NCBI GenBank assembly: GCA_018894105.1
Contig: CM032118.1
Span: 28,128,690-28,192,689 of the forward strand
Source of the DNA: Jacaranda mimosifolia
Taxonomy: Eukaryota > Streptophyta > Magnoliopsida > Lamiales > Bignoniaceae
Length of the DNA stretch: 64,000 nt
Direction of reading: 5' to 3'
In this document: positions 45,311 to 57,551 of the stretch, in pieces
Position numbering within the stretch: the first letter of the stretch is position 1
Layout: the number at the start of each line of letters is the position of its first letter
The notes under the pieces: generated by a model
What the model was told of the DNA's origin: nothing
The model's input: the letters and a program-made list of their open reading frames with translations, nothing else
Databases searched by the model: none
Position numbers and translations under genes: made by a program

Positions 45311-47830
45311 AGGAATCCAAGCAACAAGATGATCTTGATGGAAGAAACAAGATTAAAGACTTGACTCCACAATTCAACGATAAAGATCACATAAAGAGAG
45401 AGTCACCTCTAAAAATCTGAATTATTGAAAGAATTGGCATTCCTCTAACCACGCTTGATGCGAATAAGCCATCTCCTCAACCGCTAAAAGGGTTTGTTCA
45501 TGCAACTCAAGGAGCAGAGAAAGAATATGGAGAATCTTTGCAGCTTAAAATGAGGATTACTTTGATCCAAAAGCCTATAAACTTCTTGTCAAAGCCGGAT
45601 ATAATCCACAAGAACGTTCCATCTTGAGAAAACTCCCTCTTAAGGCTTTTGGTAAGCATGCGTATGGACTTAATACTACCCAAAAAATGTTGAAGGAAAA
45701 AGGTTATAGTGTTCAAAGCTCTCAAATGGGACTTGGATTTGTTCCTCAGAATTAGCTGACAGTAATCATATAGTTGAAGAGGAATTTTCCTCAGCAAATT
45801 ATGTTTTCTATGAAAATGGGAAGAAAGTCCAACGAATCTCAGTTTTTGATAGACTTGAAAAGTGGCGGCATAAAAGAACCTGTAATCGGAGATTAAATTT
45901 ATCTAAAATGCCAATGTACTTGAAATGGGTTAGTGAGCCGAAAAAGCTTAGGAGTTCAATTCCTTCACGCATGAAGCGGTGCTCTATTTTAAATATATCA
46001 TGTGCTAGAACCTTCAAGGTTAAACTACAAACCATTATCTTTACACGAATTCAAATAGATGAAGAAGATGATAGAGAAAACGTGGCTTCTTTATATCATA
46101 TTATTATTAGTAATAGTCGATCAACTCGTCAAAGTACTATAAATCGTGTTTCCAAGCAAATCTCTAAGCTTATTAATAGTGATTACATAAGTGAGAAAGA
46201 TGGAGTCATGCAGACGGTCCATAAAGAAGAAGGGATGGACAAATAAGGGCATGTGTGAAATTCAAGAAGATTGAGCCTGTGGAAGAGAATATTGCGCTAG
46301 CATACTCTATTACTTTAAGTGAAGAATTTTTTATTGAAGAAGAAGATATTGAAACTGCTTATTTTTAGTTTGAAGAAGGTGTTAAGGCCACTGTAGATGA
46401 ATTGAAAGAAATTAATTTAGGTGATGCCAATGACCCTCGGCCTATCTACATTAGTGCTTTGTTAACTATTGGGGAAGAAGAAGTATATGTTGAGATATTA
46501 TATGAATTCAAAGATGTGTTAGCATGGTCATACAAAGAAATGCTTAGGTTAGATCTGAAGGGGGTAGTCCATCATTTATCAGTGAAGAAAAGGAACTCGT
46601 CCAGTCAAACAAGCTCAACGGCGGTTTCACCCCGAATCAATTTTTTTACTTGAAGCTAAAGTAAATAAGCTCATCAAGGTTGGATTCATTCGAGAAGTTA
46701 AGTAGCCAACATGGATCTCTAGTATTGTCCCAGTAAGAAAGAAAAATGGCCAGATTCGAGTTTGTGTTGACTTTAGAGACTTGAATGGTGCATGTACTAA
46801 GGATGATTTTTCATTGCCCATTACAGAACTCATGATTGATGCTACCATAGGGCATGAAGCACTACCATTCATAGATGGATCATCTGGGTATAATCAAATT
46901 TGCATGTCACCAAAAGATAAAGAGTTGACGACATTTCGTACCCCAAAGGAATATCTTCTATAAAGTGATGCCATCTGGGTTGTAAAATGCTGGTGCCATA
47001 TATCAAAGAGCTATACAGAAGATCTTTGATGATATGCTCCACAAGAATATTAAATATTATGTTGATGATGTGGTTTTCAAGTCCAAAAGGTGAAAAGATA
47101 ACCTCCAAGATTTGAGACAAGTTTTTGAGCACATGAGAAAATATCAACTTAAAATGAACCCATTAAAGTGTGCATTTGGTGTTACATTGGGAAAGTTTTG
47201 GGATTCATTGTTCGTCATCGAGGCATAGAAATCGAGCAAGCAAAGATTGATATAATTCTGAAAATGCCAAAACCTCGAGATATCCATGAACTTAAAAGTT
47301 TGCAAAGCAAGTTAGCTTATCTATAAAGATTCGTATCAAATTTAGCCAGTAGATGTCAACCATTCAGCCGTCTCATGAAGAAAGGCATCCCATTTGTGTA
47401 GGATAAAGCTTGTAGTAATGCTTTTAAAAGCATAAAAACTTATTTGATGAAGCCTCCTATGCTGGTCGCACTAGTACCTGGACGTCCACTGATTCTTTAT
47501 ATTGCTGCTCAAAAACATTTTATTAGTTTTATTGGCATAGGAGAATGATGAAGGAAAAGAAAATGTCTTGTACTACTTGAGTAGAATGATGACACCAAAT
47601 GAGCTTAAATACTCGCCGATTAAGAAAATATGTTTGGCTCTAATTTTTGCAATTCAAAAGTTGAATCATTATTTTCAGACTCATATTATTCATCTTATCT
47701 CAAAAGAAAATCCATTAAAATATGTCAAAGCCCATCCTGTCTGATAGACTCGCAAGGTGGTACCTTCAGTTGCAACAATTTGAGATTGTTTATATTCCGC
47801 ATAAGCCAGTAGAAGGATAAGTTTTGGCTA
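45311..47830 (+). pseudogene. pol: Linker, reverse transcriptase and RNase H of the gypsy element (degenerate)
   Basis: A long linker (45311-46400) carries no clear domain. RT begins near 46402 (NDPRPIYISALL, YEFKDVLAWSYKEM). It continues with VPVRKKNGQIRVCVDFRDLN at about 46728, FIDGSSGYNQICM at about 46870 and the intact box YVDD at 47058-47069. RT-linked RNase H follows to about 47830 with many stops. Confidence 0.8.
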
Positions 47831-47919
47831 GCTTCTTGGTTGATCACCCTATCCCTGCTAAGTGGAAATTATCTAATAATCTACCTGATGAAGATGTCTT
47901 GATAGTTGAAATTATACCT

Positions 47920-48340
47920 CCTTGGAAGATGTACTTCGATAGAGCATCCCATAGGGAAGGAGCTGGTGCTGGAATTGTATTCATAACATCTGATGATGAA
48001 GTATTACTATATTCTTTCACTTTAAGTGAACATTGTTCCAACAACGTTGTTGAATATCAAGCTCTTATTCTTGGGTTGGAGATGGCAATTGACATAAAAC
48101 AGCTGTGCATTAAAGTCTATAGAGATTCTAAGTTAGTGGTTAACTAGTTGCTTGGATCATATGAAGTCAAGAAGCCTGAATTACTCCTATACTTTAAGTA
48201 TGCAAAAAGACTCATTAGATGGCTTGGAGATATAGAAATCGAACATGTGTCAAAGAAGAAAAATAAGCAAACTGATGCATTAGCTAAATTTCCCTCTTCA
48301 CTTGCCACACTTGAAAATGAAGTGCGTATTCCGATATGAA
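47920..48340 (+). pseudogene. Second RNase H domain of the gypsy element
   Basis: The reading has MYFDRASHREGAGAGIVFIT, then NNVVEYQALILGLEMAID and VYRDSKLVVN. After a stop at 48146 comes ELLLYFKYAKRLIRWLG, then NKQTDALAKFPSSLA. This is the archaeal-type RNase H of Tat-like elements. The first Asp (YFD) and the Asp of RDSKLVV are kept. Confidence 0.75.
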
Positions 48341-48359
48341 AAAGTTAAGTAGTACCACC

Positions 48360-49672
48360 AATTTTTGAGGATAAGGATTGTGAAGAAGATAAAAGCTATG
48401 TTGTTCAAGTATTTGAAATAGAGAATGAAGATTGGCATCAACCAATCATGGACTACTTGAAGGATGAAAAGTTACCAAATGATCCATATCAAAGAGTCGA
48501 TATCCGACATCATGCAACCCGCTTCACTATTACAAAGGTATGCTTTATAGATAGTCATTTGATGGAGTCTTCTTGCGATGTTTAGGTGACGATGAAGCTA
48601 TCCAAGCCATGGAAGAAGCTCATTCTGAAGTTTGTGGCGCATACCAGTCAAGTCTAAAATTATATTTTTGAATAAAAAGAATAGGTTACTACTGGTCAAC
48701 AATGGTAAAAGATTGCACAGATTATGCTCAAAGATGTCAAGCTTGCCAATTCATGCAAATTTCATTCACCAACCATTCGAGCTATTGCATCCAACTATTG
48801 TTTCATGGCAATTTGATGCTTGGGGATGAGATGTGGTTGGACCCATGACAAAGTCTTTTGCTAGGTACTTGTATATATTGGCTGCAACAGGCTATGTCTC
48901 TAAGTAGGCTAAATCAATACCTCTCAAAGAAGTAAAGAAGAAAAATGTTGCTGACTTTATCCGCATTAACATTACATAACGCTATGGGGTTCCATGATAT
49001 ATAATCATTGATAATGGAGAGCCTTTTTCTAATAGTCTATTAGATAAACTTTGTCAGAAGTTTAATTTTAAGCAGAGGAAATCTTCTATGTACTATGCTG
49101 CAACTAATGGTCTTGCTGAGGCATTCAATAAAACTCTGTGTAATTTGCTAAAGAAAGTAGTCTCAAAATCAAAGATGGATTGGCACAAAAGAATCGGAGA
49201 AGCTTTATGGGCATATCGAACTACTCATAGAACACCTACACAAGTAACTCCGTATTAATTGGTTTATGGTGTTGAAGCCGTTTTACCTTTTGAGTAGCAA
49301 ATTCTATCATTAAGGATAGCCATACAAGAATGATTGACTGAGGAAGAAAATGCACACTTACGTCTTGAAGAATTGGAGGCCCTTGATGAGAAAAAGTGGA
49401 AAGCACAACAAAGATTTGAGTGTTTTCAAGCCCGGCTCTCTAGGGCATTTAACAAGAAGGTGCGATCACGATCTTTTCAAGTTGGGGATTTGGTGCTCGT
49501 TGCGAGAAGGCCCACTCCATAATTCATTGGACTGGGAATAAGCTCACATCAAAATGGAATAGTCCCTATGTTGTCAAAGAAGTCTATAAAAATGATGCAT
49601 ATAAGTTGGTTGCTGAAGACGGATTAAGAGTTGGCCCCATAATTGGGAAGTTCTTGAAACGCTACTATACAT
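48360..49672 (+). pseudogene. int: Integrase of the gypsy element (degenerate)
   Basis: The zinc region is at 48590-48750 and the core at 48790-49200: first Asp near [10 protein letters not shown], second Asp in IIDNGEPFSN, Glu in NGLAEAFNKTLCN. The C-terminal part has WAYRTTHRTPTQVTPY and, at 49334-49522, FNKKVRSRSFQVGDLVLVARR. Stops occur at several places (for example 48897 and 49258). All three DDE residues are readable. Confidence 0.8.
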
Positions 49673-50069
49673 AAAGTTGGGAGAATGCTTCTTGACACAC
49701 AAGCCTAAACTGCACATTACTCTTGACCTATATGAGTATAAATGTTAACAATACCCATCAAATGTAGTGCATGTGGTTAAACTGCTAACTTACTTCACTA
49801 AAGGTTGTGCATATGGTTAAACTGCTAACTTACCCCACTAAAGGTATTTTATGTTGTTAAAATTTCAAATACCCCACCTAGTCCAAGGTGGTTAAGCAAT
49901 GGATACTCCTGGCCCGCATGAGTATAAACTATGAATTGCCCCCCCACCCCCCCAAATGATGCTTTCTTTGAACTATATTATGACTTGATACCTTTATTGG
50001 GTACGTAGCCAGCTTAGATATTCTCTAAGTTTAGTCATGAATTTATTTTAAATTATATTTTTTTTTTGT
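49673..50069 (+). other. 3' untranslated spacer of the gypsy element
   Basis: Contains a local duplication (GTGGTTAAACTGCTAACTTAC at about 49770 and 49815). The stretch at 49965-50020 resembles the spacer of the gag-only element. A C run is at 49938-49953. Confidence 0.6.
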
Positions 50070-50510
50070 TAAAAAAAGAGAAAAAGTAGTTTAGTTGTTT
50101 TTATTAAGTTTGAGTTTTTAGTTTGTTGAGTTAAAAAAAGAGTAGTTTAATTGTTTTTATTAAGTTTGAGTTTTTAGTTTGTTAAGGTAAAAGAAAGAAA
50201 AAATAGTTTTAGTTGTTTGAGTTAATTAGTTTATTGAGTTATATAAAAAAAGGTAATTTTAGTTGTTTGAGTTAATTAGTTTGTTAAAAAAAAGTGGTTT
50301 AATTGTTTTTATTAAGTTTGAGTATTTCGTTTGTTAAGTTTTGGACGAACAAAAAAGTAGTTTTAGCTATTTGAGTTTTTAGAGTTAAAAAAAAAGTAGT
50401 TTAATTATTTTTATTAAGTTTGAGTTTTTAGTTTGTTGAGTAAAAAAAAAAAAGGTAGTTTTAGTTGTTTTATTAGTTTGAGTTTTTTTTTTTGTAGTTC
50501 ATTAGGTCAA
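50070..50510 (+). repeat. Tandem repeat zone of about 60-bp units
   Basis: The phrases AAGTTTGAGTTTTTAGTTTG and AGTAGTTTAATTGTTTTTAT alternate about seven times with varying A runs. An (AAAT)n run (50508-50533) and an AT run (about 50568-50592) follow. Confidence 0.85.
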
Positions 50511-50649
50511 AAATAAATAAATAAATAAATAAAAGATTGCGAGATAGAAAAAAAAATTCTATTATGTAATATATATATATATATATATATAAATTCAGCA
50601 TAGTCTATTAAAAAAAAAAGAGCAAAAAGCTCTAAACTATTTTCAAGTA

Positions 50650-53441
50650 AAATGACTCAAGTTCTTCAATTCTTCCTTGATAGCCTCCAAATGTTCCATT
50701 GAAGTTCGCAACTCTCAATCACTTTATTACTCAATGAAGGAGTACTCTTGATAGCAGCAATTTTCTCTTCAATCTCATGAATTTCAGCTTGAGCACTTTG
50801 AAAAAGTTGTTGGCGTTTCAATAATGAAATCAAATTCTTTTTGTGTTCCTTCAAATTTTCAAGCCCTTTCCCAACACATTCCAGCTCTTCTTGGGTGGAT
50901 TGAATTTGGTCCGTTTCTTTACTTTCTCTAGTTTGGGCATTATGGAGACGAATTTTGGCCTCATCTAGTTGTTGTTCAAGAATTTCATTGGATGCTTTTT
51001 CAAAAGATGTTGACTTTGCTTCGTCATAAGCGATGGCCTTGTCAAACAATACTTGCAATAATTCTTCCATATTGAAGATGTCAAATTTGTTGAAGCCCCT
51101 AATTGATTCAAGCACAAATTGAACACTACCTTTGATAGATGAGATGGAATCAAGTGGAGTATTAACTATTCTCTTACAAGGCTATCCCACAACATTTGAA
51201 GATACTCTTTTTGATGATTAAGTACAAATATTCTCAGTCACAAATATTGAAACTAGAGCACAAGGAAATGGATGTTTAGCTTTCATATTATGAGCCTCTC
51301 ATTTTGCATGGTTGTGTCAATTGGAGCGCTCATGACCAACAAGTTAGGTCCTATGATTGATCCTCGGCTACCTTAGGATGTTTCATCTTCATCAACATTA
51401 ACAATTTCATTTTCCAACTGAAATGTTATAGGATTTGAGTTGGCAAATGACCAAAAACGAGGCTTATTTAAAAAAGAACAAAGAAGATAAAAAAATAAAT
51501 AAAAAAATAACCTCTTTAGCAAAGTTTTCTATTGGCAAATGATCACTTAGCTTTAGAGATTCGGGACCCCTTTTAAGCCTTTTCCAATGATGATATGCAT
51601 TACTACTACTGCTCATTTCTAAAGGATAATGATTCTTTCTCTTTTATTTTGGATGCTCGATGTCTTCTAAGTTGGGAGGATTTTGAATATCTTCAGCAAG
51701 TGATCTATCCCCTTTATCATGATCCATGTCCTTAAGAAAAATTTTGATTAGCTTCAAGTTGATCAATCTTGCAAAATTTTCCTCGAAGTAATCTCCATGA
51801 ATTTTAGTCCACCACTTCTTGTAGGCTTTCGAAGAGAATTTTTTTACATTTGGGGGCACACAAGGAAACCATGTTGTAGACATAGAATTGTGCAAAGTGC
51901 ATAAGTGCCAATAGAAAAGTCCTTCATCCAAATGGGCTATGTGAATGTCATAAGCAAGAATCCTAATAACTTCTTGATAATATCCAAATTGACGACTGAA
52001 GCGATGAGGACTATAATGTTTAATAATAAAGTGGTCACCTTGCCGCAAAGAAAGATAATTCTAGCGAATAGCAATGAAGTATTTTTGCTCCAATTTCCTA
52101 GCCTTACCATCATCAATATATGGAAGTCCTTTGTCTTTAGTAATCATAGTTCAAGTCCAAGAAACAAATCCCCTTTGTGAATTCTCTTGCGGGCCTTCTT
52201 TGGATCATAGTATTTGGCGCCACTTTCGCTAGAATATATCGCCATTTTTGGAGCACATACTCGCCAAACTTGATAATGTGTTTTGAAGTAGTGCGCTAAC
52301 CAAGCATAGACGAAGTGGATGGGAAAGGAAGAATGGACACGACTTGGCCTTGGGGAACCTGAAATTTTATTTAAACTATTATAGATGCTGGCTAAAATTG
52401 GAATAGCAAGGCTTACCTTCCTACAGGTGGCCATGATACATGGTATCTTGAAAGTGTTGGGGTGTATTTAATTAACATTATTGGTAGAAAGAATGAATAA
52501 GCAAAGCCAACAAGCCAAATATGTCGCAAAATAAGTTTCTTCTCTCAAGTTCCTATGAATTCCAAGTTTTAAAAATAATGCCTCGTCTACAGTAGATCAT
52601 TCTCCATGAACACCAAAATCACCAAGAGGATTATAAATTGATTTGGATCGGACCGTATTTTTCTCCTTACATGGTGGTGGCTGATGGTATTTTATGGCTT
52701 TCTTGGACCAATACTTCACCTATTTTTTCATAGTAACTTGAGAAAGTTGACCTCCATTGGAGCTCCTTTGAAGTAAATGATAAGCTTGAAATAAGTATTG
52801 ACAATAATTGGGGATAAATTTACCTCCTGCGTCATTAATGCTGGTAAGCTTCTTAGCACTAAGAATCACTTCATCATTAAAAATTCCTATCATAAGGAGG
52901 CCTGTAAGGTTGTGCAAATCCCATAGCAATATGGACAACTCTCCAAAGGAAGTTAAAAGAGTATTTGTAAGTGGACACCATGCTTCACAAAATGTTTTTA
53001 TAATCTCAGAATTTCGATCATATGTGAATAATGAAGCATATACTGGATCATATACTTGTGTGGCAATCAAGTTGTGCTTGCATTGGCTAAGGACATCTTT
53101 AGTTTACTCCCAGTATCTTTGATGTAATGAAATTTGCCAAATTGAAGAATTTCTCCCCATTTGGCTTTGCCCTCAATAATGTTGCGGCCCAATGTTGGTA
53201 AAAGAATTAGTTCGTTTGATTGTTGATGACGAATTAGTTCATTTGGAGGACAATGTTAAGTTTCCCTTGAAGCCCACACTTTGGAAATCTTGATCTCTTG
53301 AGACCATTCCTTGGTATGAAGTAAATTAGCCAGCCATGGCCACTTTGCTACGTATCTACCAATAAGGGGATTATAAGTGGTCAAAAGTGTGCCTTTCTCC
53401 ATAGGTTGATTCTTTTCATCAAGGATAATCAAGTGTTGCAC
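50650..53441 (-). pseudogene. Opposite-strand accessory gene: plant mobile domain (aminotransferase-like) protein with C-terminal coiled coil, degenerate
   Basis: The gene reads right to left. The start is at 53441 (PLIGRYVAKWPWLANLLHT). The core is at 52720-53070 (DPVYASLFTYDRNSEIIKTF, then GELSILLWDLHNLTGLLMIG, SAKKLTSINDAGGKFIPNYC). The next part is at 52144-52434 (LASIYNSLNKIS, FVYAWLAHYFKTH, GAKYYDPKKARKRIHKG) and then 51644-52048 (PHRFSRQFGYYQEV, FSSKAYKKWWTKIHGDYFEE). A coiled coil at 50666-51115 (QLDEAKIRLHNAQTRESKE) ends the protein. The pattern matches the plant mobile domain (Pfam PF10536), a domain known both in host nuclear proteins of the MAIN/MAIL type and in transposons. Frame breaks show decay. 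Its role in the element is unknown. Confidence 0.8.
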
Positions 53442-53820
53442 TCTAGCGGTAGATGAAATATCTTAAAGTGAACTATGGTGCAATCTGCAAGGATACGAGA
53501 AAAGTTAATCAAGTTGTTGAGAAAAAAGAGAAAAAGAAAATATGTAATCCAAAGAATATTGATGTGAAGAATGAAATAAAGCCAAACAATAGTGGTCATG
53601 TTTAATTTTCATGTGAATTGATGGAGAATTAAGTTGATGGAGAATTTAATATCAATGCAAAGATAATAGTGTATACTCATTGAGACATTCTAGCAAACAT
53701 GAAGGATGCATGAATTGAAGGAGAAAGAATATAAAAGTTAAAGAGGTGATCATACCTGGCAGACATACAAATTGTTTTTACTTATTGCAGCTATATGGAT
53801 TCTCTTGTTTCTAATCATCC

Positions 53821-53830
53821 CTTTTTATAG
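53821..53830 (-). promoter_or_regulatory. TATA box for the opposite-strand plant mobile domain gene
   Basis: CTATAAAAAG on the minus strand, inside the element and about 380 bases upstream of the first recognised coding segment. The interval could hold an untranslated leader. Confidence 0.5.
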
Positions 53831-54379
53831 AGGACGCATTAAAGATGTCCAATTCAAGTATGACACTAAACGGTACTTGGATTGAGAAGATTCCGATGGG
53901 ACTGTGTAGAGTTTGAAGTTCAATATACTGTTGATTTAATCCTAATGTGCTACAACTTTGGGCAAATGTTAACGAGGATGAGAAAAGCCATGCAATTTTA
54001 AAGGAAAAAAAAAAGAACAAAGAACAAAGAAAGATGAAAAAGGTAGACATTGTTCTCTAATTCGCGGGACCCATTTGTTGCAAGAGAAATTGATAGTTTG
54101 GCTTTCTATAACTTGGCCTAGCTCTTTTTTGACATTTTTCTCTAATTGGTGGGCCACTTTTTTTTCTTTCATAAATTTAATAGAGGAGAAGTCTTGTTTT
54201 GATGGGTCTCCTTGATTTCAAGATTAGGGAATCAGGCTATTTGAATTCAATTAATAATAGGCAATTAATGAATTCTCATTTAATTACTGCAAAAAAAAAA
54301 ATGTATGAGGTGGAGAATATTAAATACTTCAATCTCGAACTCATTCAAAATGATTGATTCAGTCTTCATTAAGCTATGA

Positions 54380-54391
54380 AGTGGGGGCATT
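54380..54391 (+). other. Polypurine tract of the gypsy element
   Basis: AGTGGGGGCATT directly before the LTR. The gag-only element has the close match AGTCGGGGCATT. Confidence 0.7.
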
Positions 54392-55262
54392 TGTAGATGA
54401 ATTAATTTTGACTAATTGAGATGTGACATGTGTAAATTAATATCTAGTTATCAATTTAAAATTTTATAGTTATTTTTAAGTTTATTAAATTTAATTCCTA
54501 AAAATAAATAGTTAATTTAAATTAATAATTTAGTATTTATTTTATATTCAAATCAAACATTGCAAAGTGTCAAAGATGGAATGTCTGCATCTATGGTCTA
54601 ATCAAATCAAAGATATCTGATATTGATATTATCTTTTGATGTTTGCAAATCAAATATATCTGATATTATCTCTTGATATTTAATATTATCTTATCAAAGA
54701 GTAACCATTGAAAGAGTTCAAGCCAATCTAGAAGTTTTCCATCAAGTACCTATATAAAGGGGTGATCCCAACTCATTTGACACAACATAAATTCCAGCAA
54801 ATGAGAGAAATTTTGAAGGAGTTCAGCAATTCTCTCAAGCAAATTCCAGGATATCCACGATATTCAACGCGTTTTTCATGGAATTCATATATTTTTGGCA
54901 TTTGATTCGAGATTAAGGTGTGAAACCCTCGAATTGACATTATTTTTATTCAAGAAGGTTCACGACGTTCAAGGTGTTCTTTACAGAGTTCATATATTTT
55001 TGGCGTTTGATTCAAGATTAAGGTATGAAGCTCTCGAATTGGCATTATTTTTATTCAAGGAGATCCATGACATTTAAAGTGTTTTTTGCGGAGTTCAATA
55101 AATTCAAGATTATACTTTGAAGGGAAGAATCAGAGGATTAGATTAGAAATTGAATCCACAATTGATTGATTGATTTTAATTTTAATTTTAATTTTAATTT
55201 TATTTGTATGATTTATCTTATCCTATAATTTAATTTTTGCATACAAGAAATTTGTTGTTGCA
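54392..55262 (+). repeat. 3' LTR of the truncated gypsy element
   Basis: Begins TGTAGATGAATTAATTTTG and ends TTTGTTGTTGCA. It is similar over its length to the reverse complement of 31645-32502. It has a TATA box TATATAAAGG at 54751-54760 and about three repeat units of about 112-118 bp (near 54840-55090). Confidence 0.85.
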
Positions 55263-55579
55263 CTTGGAAAACTAGATTCTACTCTATGATTATAATTGAG
55301 GCATTTGTTCAATTTCTTAACTCCACCAGAGATTAGCTCCATCCACATCTGTAAATCTTATTTTTAATTAACTATGTGATCGAAATTTTTCATGGGAAGC
55401 TTCAGATAATGAATAACTTTTTATTGGTTTTATCCTATAAGGAGCTAATGAGTAGCACTTTGACATACTGATTCAGATTGAATTATATAGCAGTCTGTCA
55501 AGTATGTTGTTTGACCTAGTCTCTAGCCATCTAGCACCGGATATAACTCAAAATTGGATGATCTTACTAGCTAACAATG
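55263..55579. other. Unassigned flank between two retroelements
   Basis: No gene or repeat was recognised. Confidence 0.4.
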
Positions 55580-56415
55580 TGTTGGAATACTATGTGCACC
55601 ATCATATTTTATTTATTACAGTAGCATAAATTTAAGATTAAGTAATCAATATAGATATAATCATGTATAGGACAAAATTATAAAACAATTCAAAAATGGG
55701 TAAAGGATTCAAACCGGAAGCAAAAAATTGAGGACCAAATAAATATCTAGCGGAGGCCTACACAGCACAATTTCCTTAAGGTTTTATCCGCCTCCCACCA
55801 GTGCCAGAGGACTACTGACGAATTATCTCCCAAGATACAATGACTCTAAACAGCCAAAGGTAGCACTCCTATCGGCTGAATCTCCAAACCGAACTAACTT
55901 GAACCTCTATGTATAATGAAAATGTGTGTGTTTGTGTGTAAGAATGAAATGCTTCGAATGCTAGAATGCTTGTGTGTATTTTCTAATCAAATGACAGTAG
56001 AAAACACCTCTATTTATAGGACTTAAGTGCATATTCCTACAAGACATGTCCCTAACTCTGTTAGACTAAATAAAGGTCATGATCTTTATTTTGGACTCCA
56101 AAAGACATGGGTTGAAACTCTTTACAAAATTAGACATAACTGTTGGAAGGATTAAATTCAGTCTCAAAACCCAAAATTTAAAAATAGTCCTAATAATAAT
56201 TATATAAAATAATAATAATAATAATTATTATTATTATTATTTTCGAATTATTATATACTATCCACCCACTCCTATGTCTCATATAAACTTTAGCTCATAA
56301 CTCATTCTTTAACTCAATTTGCTCATTCAATACTTTAATAATTTTGGCATTTGGCTACACTAAAACATCTCCTCAACGAGATAGATTAATTTATCTAGGT
56401 GTCAAAATTCTAACA
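55580..56415 (-). repeat. 3' LTR of the minus-strand copia element
   Basis: On the plus strand it starts TGTTGGAATAC and ends AATTCTAACA, inverted termini of the TGTTRGAAT type. A minus-strand TATA box TATAAATA lies at 56011-56018. An ATT/AAT-rich stretch is at 56186-56250. A polypurine stretch GTGGGGAT (minus strand) lies at 56416-56423. Confidence 0.88.
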
Positions 56416-56423
56416 ATCCCCAC

Positions 56424-57551
56424 ATGAATGAACAAATAATATGACAGAGATGCTCATGAATGCAATTACATAGCAGAGGTTCAACTTGAGTGATATTGCA
56501 TTTGGAGAGGTAGCTTTCGGCCTTGAACCTTCCTTAGTGAGCATTGTCGGATGCACTTGCCAGCCAGTGAACATGATGTCTTGAACTGTTTGGCTTTTAT
56601 GTACATTAAGACAATAGCATTATATACAACAACACTTAATAGTTAGTTTTATGGTTTAACTGTTTTGTTCATTTCGACCCTGAATAATTCTTAGTATTCA
56701 TGAGTACTACTTTGAGAATTCAACATTGAAAATTCTCATAGGATTGGCCCAATCCCTACCCACATAGATGACTTCTCATTAAGAGGCTTTTACTACACCC
56801 CCACTTGAAATATTGCGATATGAGAGTCATTAAAAGTAATGCTTAACCTAAAACTTTTACAGGATGCACTATTTGCTTATAATGAAATGGGTTGGGGTGT
56901 TAAGGCCCGTTCACTACAGTGCTTTCACGTCAAGTCACAGTTGCATAACTTGTTTTTCCCTTTGAACCTACTTCATGGGATCTCCAATCACATATGTTGG
57001 GTTCCCGTTATAGTGACTCAGTTATTTAAAGGCTTCAATCCCATTCCCTCCGATGATTTATTTACTTGCTCTTTATTTACGCCTTTAGTTAGTGATCCGC
57101 AAGGTTATCTTTAGACTTCACGTCGTCAATAGAGATAACTACACTAGAGAACAATTGTCTAACAGTGTTATGTCCCTTCCGTATGTGTCAAGCTTACTAT
57201 TGTACATACTAATTAGTGCCTTTCCAATAGCAGATTGGCTATGTAGTGGATGCAAAATTGCCGTCACAGGTTTTGCCTAATTTGGAATATCTTTCGAAAA
57301 TTGGCGTAACCATTTTGCTTCCTCGCATCCTTTATCCAAAGCAATGAATTCCGATTCCATTATTGATCTAGTTATGCAAGTTTGCTTCAAGGATTTTCAT
57401 GATATGGCAGCTCCACCTAGAGTGAACACATATCTACTTGTGGACTTGGACTCGTTTGAGTCAGATAGCCAATTGGCATCGTTGTATCCCTCAATTATAG
57501 ATGGATATTTGGTATAGTGCAACCCATACTTCGTGGTGTGTTTTAAGTACT
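56424..57551 (-). pseudogene. Copia RNase H region (degenerate)
   Basis: On the minus strand a NDANW-like start lies near 57460-57490 and an SRSIMESEFIALDK-like stretch near 57320-57370. A VKSKDNLAD-like end lies near 57095-57120, followed by EGMGLKPL near 57030-57050. Frames change several times. Plus-strand frames at 56839-57280 are shadows of this. Confidence 0.65.

Larger units (their letters stand above)
44143..55262 (+). mobile_element. 5'-truncated Ty3/gypsy element (dual RNase H, Tat-like) with opposite-strand plant mobile domain gene
   Basis: Starts abruptly inside Gag at about 44143. Protease, RT, RNase H, a second RNase H and integrase follow to about 49672. Then come a tandem-repeat zone, an opposite-strand gene, a polypurine tract and a 3' LTR (54392-55262). 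The LTR matches that of the gag-only element at 26315-32502 in reverse orientation, and the Gag remnants match too. The 5' LTR and most of Gag are lost. The layout parallels the element at 62-10870, but the antisense gene belongs to another family. Confidence 0.85.

Noticed and set aside
53811..54172. Minus-strand frames rich in Phe and Ser near the 3' LTR
   Set aside because: They lie upstream of the TATA box of the plant mobile domain gene and mostly translate A-rich runs.
54895..55077. 60-codon frame with an internal repeat (AFDSRLRCE-type)
   Set aside because: It is the 112-bp LTR repeat translated. The repeated peptide reflects the DNA repeat.
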